From: an uncultured Paracoccaceae bacterium
GTDB lineage: Bacteria > Pseudomonadota > Alphaproteobacteria > Rhodobacterales > Rhodobacteraceae
Assembly (NCBI GenBank): GCA_937872465.1
Contig: CALMSR010000009.1
Coordinates: 1-32,577 of the forward strand
DNA length: 32,577 nt
Direction of reading: 5' to 3'
In this document: piece by piece, positions 26,370-32,577 of the stretch
Layout: each line of letters starts with the position of its first letter
Numbering within the stretch: the first letter of the stretch is position 1
Position numbers and translations under genes: made by a program
Notes under the pieces: generated by a model
What the model was told of the DNA's origin: nothing
Seen by the model: the letters and a program-made list of their open reading frames with translations, nothing else
The model's database searches: none

Positions 26370-27698
26370 CTAGGACTGTCGCAGCGCCACGGAGATCGCC
26401 CGGTCGAGCTTGTCCACCAGCTCGTCGATCTCCCCGTCCCCGATGATGAACGGCGGCGCGAGCAGCACGTGGTCGCCGGTCCGACCGTCGATGGTGCCCG
26501 CCATGGGATAGCAGATCAGCCCGGCCTCGAAGGCCGCGCGCTTGATCCCGGCGGCCACGCGCCGTGCGGGGTCGAACGGATCCCTCGACTCGCGGTCTGC
26601 GACGATCTCGAGCCCCCGGAAGAGACCACGGCCGCGGATGTCGCCGACGTGCGGATGCTGGCCGAACCGCTCGGTCAGCGCCCCGGCGAGCTGCTCACCC
26701 TTCTCCTGGACGCGCGGCAGCAGGTGGCGGCCGAGGATGGCGCGCAGCACCGCCAGCCCGGCGGCGGTGGCCGCAGGATGGCCGATATAGGTATGGCCGT
26801 GCTGGAAAAACCCAGTTCCGGCGGCGATGGTGTCGTGGATTTCGGCCGTGCAGATCATCACGCCGATGGGCTGATAGCCAGCACCGAGTCCCTTGGCGAT
26901 GCAGACGATGTCCGGCGCCACCCCGTCCTGCTCGCAGGCAAAGAGGCTGCCCGTCCGGCCCATGCCGCACATCACCTCGTCAAGGATGAGCAGGACCCCG
27001 TGGCGGTCGCAGATCTCGCGGATGCGCCGGAAATAACCCGGCGCCGGCGGCACCGCGCCGGCGGTGGCGCCCACCACCGGCTCGGCGATGAAGGCCATGA
27101 CGGTTTCGGGCCCGAGCCGCGCGATCTCGGCCTCGAGCGCGTCCGCGGCCCGGCGGCCGTAAGCCTCGGGGCTCTCGTCGTCGCGCCGGTGGCGGTAGGC
27201 GTAGCAGGGCTCGATGTGGCTCACGTCGAGCAGGAGCGGGCCGAACTGCGCCCGCCGCCACTCGTTGCCGCCGGCCGAGAGCGCGCCGATCGTGTTGCCG
27301 TGGTAGCTCTGCTTGCGCGCGATCAGCCTGCTGCGGTCCGGCGCCCCCTTCTCGACCCAGTACTGGCGGGCGAGCTTGATCGCCGCCTCCACCGCCTCCG
27401 AACCGCCGGAGACGAAATAGACCCGGTCGAGCCCGGCCGGCGCATGTTCGATCAGAAGGTCGGCCAGCGCTTCGGCCGGCTCGGAGGTGAAGAATCCGGT
27501 ATGCGCGAAGGCGAGCCGGTCGAGCTGGTCCTTGATCGCCGCGGTCACCTCCCGGTCGCCATGGCCGAGGCACGAGACCGCCGCACCGCCCGAGCCGTCG
27601 AGATAGCGCTTGCCCACGGCATCGATCAGGTAGCAGCCCTCGCCCCCCACTGCGACCGGCGAGTCGACGCGGGAATGGCGGGGAAAGACATGTGACAT
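26370..27698 (-). CDS. Class III PLP-dependent aminotransferase
   Basis: A 442-aa fold-type I aminotransferase of the omega-amino-acid/diamine group (BioA/YhxA-like). It shows FVSGGSEAVEAAIKLARQYW for phosphate binding, SYHGNTIGALS, the ring-stacking Asp in LLILDEVMCGMGRTG, and the Schiff-base lysine in IVCIAKGLGAGYQPIG. FQHGHTYIGHPAATAAGLAV and GRGLFRGLE are also conserved. It exchanges an amino group between an amine or amino acid and pyruvate or oxoglutarate; the substrate cannot be read here. The start at 27698 has GGGAGGG upstream. Divergent to the TAXI-TRAP operon across 390 bp, it may act on the compound that transporter brings in. Confidence 0.88.
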   Translation of the reverse strand: MSHVFPRHSRVDSPVAVGGEGCYLIDAVGKRYLDGSGGAAVSCLGHGDREVTAAIKDQLDRLAFAHTGFFTSEPAEALADLLIEHAPAGLDRVYFVSGGSEAVEAAIKLARQYWVEKGAPDRSRLIARKQSYHGNTIGALSAGGNEWRRAQFGPLLLDVSHIEPCYAYRHRRDDESPEAYGRRAADALEAEIARLGPETVMAFIAEPVVGATAGAVPPAPGYFRRIREICDRHGVLLILDEVMCGMGRTGSLFACEQDGVAPDIVCIAKGLGAGYQPIGVMICTAEIHDTIAAGTGFFQHGHTYIGHPAATAAGLAVLRAILGRHLLPRVQEKGEQLAGALTERFGQHPHVGDIRGRGLFRGLEIVADRESRDPFDPARRVAAGIKRAAFEAGLICYPMAGTIDGRTGDHVLLAPPFIIGDGEIDELVDKLDRAISVALRQS

Positions 27699-28088
27699 CG
27701 GGACCCTCCCTTTCGCGCTCCGTCCCTGGCGGGCCCCAGCTTACGGGCTGTGCCGCGTCGGGCTCAAGACAGAACTGCGAGGCAAAAGCGATGGCGTCGC
27801 CAAGGAACAAAGGGAATGCTGCAACGGTGAAGCATCGTCGCCTTTGCATTGGCGTCACATCAATCAGGAATACATTATGGCGCAATGCCGAGTCGGATCA
27901 AAATTACTCTCTAAGTACGTTTTTAATACAACTCTCTCACCGATTGAAAGATCAGACAATTTTGCATTGGCATCTCGTATTTATTATTACTGTTCCTCTG
28001 CAAGATTGCTGGGGCACGACCAAACTCCTTGACTCTTACCTGTTGACGGCGATTAGTTATCGCAATGGGTCAACACAGGGAGAGAGGA
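27699..28088. promoter_or_regulatory. Divergent promoter region of aminotransferase and TAXI-TRAP genes
   Basis: A 390-bp spacer with a marked A+T-rich core (about 27850-28010). For the plus strand two sigma-70-like pairs can be drawn: TTGCAT (27962) - 17 nt - TATTAC (27985), and TTGACT (28029) - 17 nt - ATTAGT (28052). A partial copy (AAGTACGTT) of the element upstream of gltS lies at 27913. No gene was recognised inside. Confidence 0.4.
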
Positions 28089-29057
28089 ATGAAGACGTTC
28101 AACCTGCTGGGCGGCGCACTTGCGATTGCCCTCGCCTCGTCGGCGGTATCCGCCCAGGAAACCTTCATCACCATCGGCACCGGCGGCCAGACCGGCGTCT
28201 ATTACGTCGTCGGCCAGTCGATCTGCCGCTTGGTCAACCGCAACACCGCCGAAACCAACCTGAAATGCACTGCGCCCTCCACCGGCGGGTCGGTCGCCAA
28301 CATCAATGCCATCAAGGCGGGCGACATGGACATGGGCGTGGCCCAGTCCGACGCCCAGTTCAACGCCTACAACGGCCTCGGCGACTTCGAGGGCGAGCCC
28401 TTCGAGAAGCTGCGCTCGGTCTTCTCGGTGCATCCCGAACCCTTCACGGTGGTCGCCCGCGCCGACAGCGGCATCGAGACCTTCGCCGATCTCAAGGGCA
28501 AGCGTGTCAACATCGGCAACCCCGGCTCCGGCCAGTATTCCACCATGCAGGTGGTCATGGAGGCGCTCGGCTGGACGATGAGCGACTTCGCGCTCGCCTC
28601 CGAGCTGAAGCCGGCGGAGCAGTCCGCGGCGCTGGGCGACAACAAGGTCGACGCGATCATCTACACGGTCGGCCACCCGAACGGCTCGATCCAGGAGGCC
28701 ACCTCCACCGTCGACGCGCGTCTGATCCCGGTCACCGGGCCCGAGATCGACGCATTGGTCGAGGCCAACCCCTACTACGCCAAGGCCACGATCCCCGGCG
28801 GCATGTATGCCGGCAACGATTCCGCCGTGGAGACCTTCGGCGTGAAGGCGACCTTCGTCACTTCCGCCGACGTGCCCGACGAGGTAGTCTATGAGGTGGT
28901 CAAGGCGGTCTTCGACAATTTCGACCGCTTCAAGGGCCTGCACCCGGCCTTCGCCAATCTCATGGAAGAGGACATGATCACTCAGGGCCTCTCCGCGCCG
29001 CTGCATCCGGGCGCCGAGAAGTACTACCAGGAACGCGGCTGGCTGCCCGCCTCGTGA
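28089..29057 (+). CDS. TAXI-family TRAP transporter substrate-binding protein
   Basis: A periplasmic solute receptor of 322 aa. A signal peptide (MKTFNLLGGALAIALASSAV, cleaved after SA) precedes FITIGTGGQTGVYYVVGQSI, the TAXI signature. Then come STGGSVANINAIKAGDMDMG (ligand loop), FADLKGKRVNIGNPGSGQ, and the closing end of the family, GLSAPLHPGAEKYYQERGW. The start at 28089 has GGGAGAGAGG directly upstream; an in-frame ATG at 28065 has none. The ligand is unknown; some TAXI receptors bind glutamate or other carboxylates. It opens an operon with the fused permease and a universal stress protein. Confidence 0.93.
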   Translation: MKTFNLLGGALAIALASSAVSAQETFITIGTGGQTGVYYVVGQSICRLVNRNTAETNLKCTAPSTGGSVANINAIKAGDMDMGVAQSDAQFNAYNGLGDFEGEPFEKLRSVFSVHPEPFTVVARADSGIETFADLKGKRVNIGNPGSGQYSTMQVVMEALGWTMSDFALASELKPAEQSAALGDNKVDAIIYTVGHPNGSIQEATSTVDARLIPVTGPEIDALVEANPYYAKATIPGGMYAGNDSAVETFGVKATFVTSADVPDEVVYEVVKAVFDNFDRFKGLHPAFANLMEEDMITQGLSAPLHPGAEKYYQERGWLPAS

Positions 29058-29160
29058 CCTGAACTCGACGGTCCTGGCGCAGGCCGGGGCCGTCTGACGC
29101 CTGGACTGAACGATAACAAGCGGGCCGCGGGGTGCGGCTCTCGCGGCGCAGGGGACCAGG

Positions 29161-31932
29161 ATGGCCAGGAGCGACAAGGACCAACAGCAGGCGGCAGCCG
29201 TGGAAGCGGAAGCCGCCGGACGCGGCGGGCTCAGCCAGGAAGAGCTCGATGCCATGGTCGCCGCCAGCGATACCGGCGGCCGTACCCCCGGGCAGCCGGT
29301 CGCCGCCATCCTGATCCTGGTGGCGCTCGCCTGGTCGCTGTTCCAGCTCTGGATCGCCTCGCCCCTGCCCTTCATGCTCGGCTTCGGCGTCTTCAACGAC
29401 ACCGAGGCGCGGGCGATCCATCTCGGCTTCGCGCTCTTCCTCGCCTATGCCGCCTACCCGGCGGCCCGCACCCCGGCGCAACTCGGCATCGGCGTCGCGG
29501 TCCCGGTCATCATGACCATCCTCTTTATGGTCGGCGCCAAGACCGGCACCTCGGTCTGGTGGATCCCGATCGTCGGCGCAGCGGTGATCGCGGGCATCGT
29601 GCTCGGCTCGCCCAAGGACCGCATCCCCTCCTGGGAATGGGCCATGGCCATCGTCGCCTCGGCCACCGCGCTCTACATTTACTTCCAGTACCGCAGCATC
29701 TCGACCCGGGTCGGCGCGCCGATCCCGATGGATTTCGTCGTGGCGGTCGCGGGCCTCCTGCTGCTGCTCGAGGCCACCCGTCGCGCGCTCGGGCCGGCAC
29801 TGATGATCGTGGCGACGGTCTTCCTCGGCTATACCTTCCTCGGGCCCTGGATGCCCGAGATCATCGCTCACAAGGGCAATTCGCTCTCGGAAGTCGTGAA
29901 CCACCAGTGGATCACCACCGAGGGCGTGTTCGGTATCGCGCTCGGCGTCTCGACCAGCTTCGTCTTCCTCTTCGTGCTCTTCGGCTCGCTCCTCGATAAG
30001 GCCGGGGCCGGCAACTACTTCATTCAGGTCGCCTTCTCGCTCATGGGCCACATGCGCGGCGGCCCGGCCAAGGCGGCCGTGGTCTCCTCTGCGATGACCG
30101 GCCTGATCTCCGGCTCCTCCATCGCCAATGTCGTGACCACCGGCACCTTCACCATCCCGCTGATGAAGCGCGTCGGCTTCTCCGCCGAGAAGGCCGGCGC
30201 CGTCGAGGTCGCTTCCTCGGTCAACGGCCAGATCATGCCGCCGGTGATGGGCGCCGCCGCCTTCCTGATGATCGAATACGTCGGCATTCCCTACATCGAG
30301 GTGGTCACGGCGGCGATACTGCCGGCGACCATCTCCTACATCGCGCTGGTCTACATCGTGCATCTCGAGGCGCTCAAGGCCGGCATGGAGGGCCTGCCGC
30401 GCGCCTACGAGCCCAAGCCGATCGTGCAGCGGCTCATCGGCATCGCCTTCGCGGTCATCGTCATCTGCGCCTTGTCTTTCGGGGTCTATTACGGCATGGG
30501 CTGGCTCCGTCCCGCCTTCCCGCAGAGCGCGGCCTATATCGTCTTCGCGCTCCTCGTTGTGATCTATGTCGCCCTGCTCTGGGTCGCCTCTCGCGAGCCG
30601 CCCCTAAAGATGGAGGATCCCAACGCCCCGGTCACCAAGCTGCCGCTCCCCGGCCCCACTGTCCGCTCCGGGCTGCAGTACATCCTGCCGGTGGTGGTGC
30701 TGGTCTGGGCGCTGATGGTCGACCGGCTCTCGCCGGGCCTCTCGGCCTTCTGGGCCACCGCCTTCATGATCTTCATCCTGCTGACGCAGCGGCCGCTCAT
30801 GGCCATCCTGCGCGGCGAGGGCGCGCTCGGCGCCGCGATCGCTCAGGGCGGCCGCGACCTGCTCGACGGGCTGGTGACGGGCGCGCGCAACATGATCGGC
30901 ATCGGTATCGCCACCGCCACCGCCGGCATCATCGTCGGCGCCGTCAGCCAGACCGGCGTCGGCTCTGCGCTCGCCGACGTGGTCGAGGTGCTGTCGCGCG
31001 GCAACATCATGGCGATCCTGCTCCTGACGGCGATCCTCAGCCTGATCCTCGGCATGGGCCTGCCGACCACGGCGAACTACATCGTGGTCTCCGCCCTGCT
31101 CGCCCCGGTCATCGTCACGCTCGGCCAGCAGAACGGCCTGATCGTGCCGCTGATCGCGGTGCATCTCTTCGTGTTCTACTTCGGCATCATGGCGGACGTG
31201 ACGCCGCCAGTGGGGCTCGCGAGCTTCGCCGCGGCGGCAGTCTCGGGGGGCGATCCGATCAAGACCGGCGTCGTGGCCTTCTTCTATTCGCTGCGCACCG
31301 CCGCCCTGCCCTTCCTCTTCATCTTCAACACCGACCTCCTGCTCATCAACGTCGATCTCCTGCACGGGATCTTCGTCTTCATCGTGGCCACCATCGCCAT
31401 GCTGCTCTTCGCCGCGGCGACCCAGGGCTGGTTCCTCGCGCGCTCGCGCTTCTACGAATCGATCGCGCTCCTGCTCGTCGCCTTCACTTTCTTCCGTCCC
31501 GGCTTCTGGATGGACATGGTGGCGCCGCCCTTCGTCGAGGAACCGCCGGCGGAGCTGGCCGCCGCCGCCGAGGCCACGGCGCCGGGGACCGACCTGCGGC
31601 TCCGGGTGGCCGGCGTGAACGACCTCGGCGACCCAGTGGAGTTCGTGGCGCTGGTGCGGGTGCCCGAGGACGCCGGCGAGGACAAGCTCGCGGCCACCGG
31701 CATCACGCTGCGCCAGGACGGCGACAAGACGATCATCGACGACGTCGCCTTCGATTCACCCGCCGCAGAAGCCGGGCTCGACTGGGACCAGGAGGTGCTG
31801 CGCGTGCTCAGGCCCGCCGATGCCCCGTCGAAGTACTGGATGTATATCCCGGCGCTGGCGCTGCTCGCGCTGGTCGTCTTCGCCCAGCGGGCGCGGGCTG
31901 CCGCCGCGCCGCAGCGCCGCTCGGCCGCGTAA
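29161..31932 (+). CDS. Fused TRAP permease (DctQ-DctM fusion) with DUF3394 tail
   Basis: A 923-aa inner-membrane protein, about twice the length of a plain DctM. After a charged cytoplasmic start (~45 residues) come small-subunit-like helices, then the large-subunit core with FGSLLDKAGAGNYFIQVAF, SGSSIANVVTTGTFTIPLMK, VNGQIMPPVMGAAAFLMIEY and, in the second repeat, ILGMGLPTTANYIVVSALLA and DVTPPVGLASFAAAAVSGG. These are the TRAP fused-permease hallmarks of TAXI systems. The C-terminal ~190 residues are the DUF3394 region with helices and a PDZ-like stretch (DVAFDSPAAEAGLDWDQEV) and a last membrane helix. It drives uptake of the receptor's ligand, usually with sodium. It sits 103 bp downstream of the receptor gene. 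Confidence 0.93.
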   Translation: MARSDKDQQQAAAVEAEAAGRGGLSQEELDAMVAASDTGGRTPGQPVAAILILVALAWSLFQLWIASPLPFMLGFGVFNDTEARAIHLGFALFLAYAAYPAARTPAQLGIGVAVPVIMTILFMVGAKTGTSVWWIPIVGAAVIAGIVLGSPKDRIPSWEWAMAIVASATALYIYFQYRSISTRVGAPIPMDFVVAVAGLLLLLEATRRALGPALMIVATVFLGYTFLGPWMPEIIAHKGNSLSEVVNHQWITTEGVFGIALGVSTSFVFLFVLFGSLLDKAGAGNYFIQVAFSLMGHMRGGPAKAAVVSSAMTGLISGSSIANVVTTGTFTIPLMKRVGFSAEKAGAVEVASSVNGQIMPPVMGAAAFLMIEYVGIPYIEVVTAAILPATISYIALVYIVHLEALKAGMEGLPRAYEPKPIVQRLIGIAFAVIVICALSFGVYYGMGWLRPAFPQSAAYIVFALLVVIYVALLWVASREPPLKMEDPNAPVTKLPLPGPTVRSGLQYILPVVVLVWALMVDRLSPGLSAFWATAFMIFILLTQRPLMAILRGEGALGAAIAQGGRDLLDGLVTGARNMIGIGIATATAGIIVGAVSQTGVGSALADVVEVLSRGNIMAILLLTAILSLILGMGLPTTANYIVVSALLAPVIVTLGQQNGLIVPLIAVHLFVFYFGIMADVTPPVGLASFAAAAVSGGDPIKTGVVAFFYSLRTAALPFLFIFNTDLLLINVDLLHGIFVFIVATIAMLLFAAATQGWFLARSRFYESIALLLVAFTFFRPGFWMDMVAPPFVEEPPAELAAAAEATAPGTDLRLRVAGVNDLGDPVEFVALVRVPEDAGEDKLAATGITLRQDGDKTIIDDVAFDSPAAEAGLDWDQEVLRVLRPADAPSKYWMYIPALALLALVVFAQRARAAAAPQRRSAA

Positions 31933-31941
31933 AGGATGGGG

Positions 31942-32385
31942 ATGATGTTCAAGTCGATTCTCATTCCGATCGATCTCAACCATGAAGAAACCTGGACCGA
32001 GGCCCTGCCTCTCGCGGTAAGTATGGCCCGGGAAAGCGGCGCGGCGCTCCACGTCACCTCGGTGGTGCCCGACTTCGGCTCGGCGATCGTCCAGAGCTAC
32101 TTTCCGGCCGATTTTGAGACGAAGGCGCTTGAGCGCGCGGAGAGCGAGCTCGAGAAGATCGTAGCCGAGGCCGTTCCGGCCGACCTCAAGTGCCAGCTGC
32201 ACCTGGAGCACGGGTCGATCCGGAAACACATCATGGATCAGGTCAGGGCCACCGGCGCCGACTTGATCATCATGGCGGCCCATGCGCCGGATCAGTTCCG
32301 TGAGATCCTGGTGGGATCCCATGCCGACTGGATCGTGAGGCACGCGCCGGTGTCGGTCTTCGTGCTGCGCAGCCCGGCGCCGTGA
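31942..32385 (+). CDS. Universal stress protein (UspA fold), TRAP-associated
   Basis: About 147 aa from the ATG at 31942; ATGs at 31936 and 31945 are alternatives, and AAAGGA is best placed for 31942. The beginning FKSILIPIDL, the middle helix ALERAESELEKIVAEA and the end MAAHAPDQFREILVGSHADWIVRHA, SVFVLRSPAP mark the Usp fold. The TRAP-linked Usp branch (TeaD-like) has this SH.P…GS.A..VVRHA pattern and binds ATP to tune transport. It begins 9 bp after the permease, so it is probably co-transcribed and regulates the transporter. Confidence 0.88.
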   Translation: MMFKSILIPIDLNHEETWTEALPLAVSMARESGAALHVTSVVPDFGSAIVQSYFPADFETKALERAESELEKIVAEAVPADLKCQLHLEHGSIRKHIMDQVRATGADLIIMAAHAPDQFREILVGSHADWIVRHAPVSVFVLRSPAP

Positions 32386-32397
32386 GTCCCGCACCCG

Positions 32398-32577
32398 TCA
32401 ATTCAGGCCGGCTTCCCTGAAGCATCGCATCGCTCCCTCGTGGATCGGCGCAGTCAATCCGTCGGTTACCATCCCGGCCTTCTCGAGGCCCTCGAATGCC
32501 CACACTACACGACTCTCGGGTCTTGGGGCGCTCTTGAAGGAATTCGGTGCCACTCCTGGACGGCCTTCAAGGGGTCG
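32398..32577 (-). pseudogene. 3' part of a second TAXI-type binding-protein gene, apparently frameshifted
   Basis: Reading in from the right edge, the last codons give FEGLEKAGMVTDGL, TAPIHEGAMRCFREAGLN and stop, like the end of TAXI receptors (compare APLHPGAEKYYQERG at 28089-29057). Upstream of about 32508 the protein-like frame is a different one (DPLKAVQEWHRI … APQDPRVV, then TAG at 32507-32505). A 5-bp insertion near GTGTAGTGTGG would explain it. The gene converges on the stress-protein gene with a 12-bp gap. The open frame from the edge without the shift is Pro/Arg-rich and unlike protein. Only the end is visible, so the shift may also be a sequencing error. Confidence 0.5.

Noticed and set aside
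28978..30363. 461-aa minus frame opposite the TRAP permease
   Set aside because: Histidine/aspartate-rich shadow of a membrane-protein gene; its coding partner has clear TRAP motifs.

Overview
The window looks like an alphaproteobacterium, most likely a member of the Rhodobacterales. This rests on the high G+C, the ParB-like / Toprim / DUF2493 / DUF932 gene set typical of integrative elements in that order, and the TAXI-type TRAP transporter. It is inferred from gene content; no marker gene was available to test it.

Left part (1-13935), a mobile island. It opens inside a CD-NTase gene, followed with overlapping starts and stops by an E2-like protein, a patatin phospholipase (CapV-like) and a DUF4209/HEPN protein. 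The first three form a short (E2-only) type II CBASS anti-phage operon; the fourth looks co-translated and may be an accessory effector. A minus-strand element backbone follows: DUF932 protein, a low-G+C caspase/CHAT-like protein (apparent cargo), a large ParB-like protein, a Toprim primase-like protein and a DUF2493 protein ending in a clear terminator. Both the parB-like and DUF932 genes carry the same two-stem leader, with compensatory base changes, the Shine-Dalgarno at the stem base, and identical distance to the ATG; it resembles the radC RNA motif. A 73-aa protein and a large serine recombinase close the island. The recombinase's last 14 codons are read through a fragment matching the 3' part of initiator tRNA-Met, presumably an attachment site.

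Middle part (14339-23789), arginine fermentation and glutamate transport. One minus-strand operon encodes an 89-aa unknown, a YfcC/ArcD-like carrier, an APC permease, arginine deiminase, ornithine carbamoyltransferase and carbamate kinase. gltS (Na+/glutamate symport) lies upstream, divergent from a TPR protein with a regulator-like N-terminus. A 13-bp element occurs 57-58 nt upstream of both the arc operon start and the gltS start, which suggests shared control.

Scar (about 23790-26369). The C-terminal halves of a tyrosine recombinase (minus) and a serine recombinase (plus) meet nose to nose, followed by an orphan 129-aa gene and a start-less IS3-type transposase fragment: a decayed island.

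Right part (26370-32577), a TAXI-TRAP locus. A class III aminotransferase is divergent from a TAXI substrate-binding protein, a fused TRAP permease and a universal stress protein. The window ends in the 3' part of a convergent, apparently frameshifted second TAXI-type binding-protein gene.
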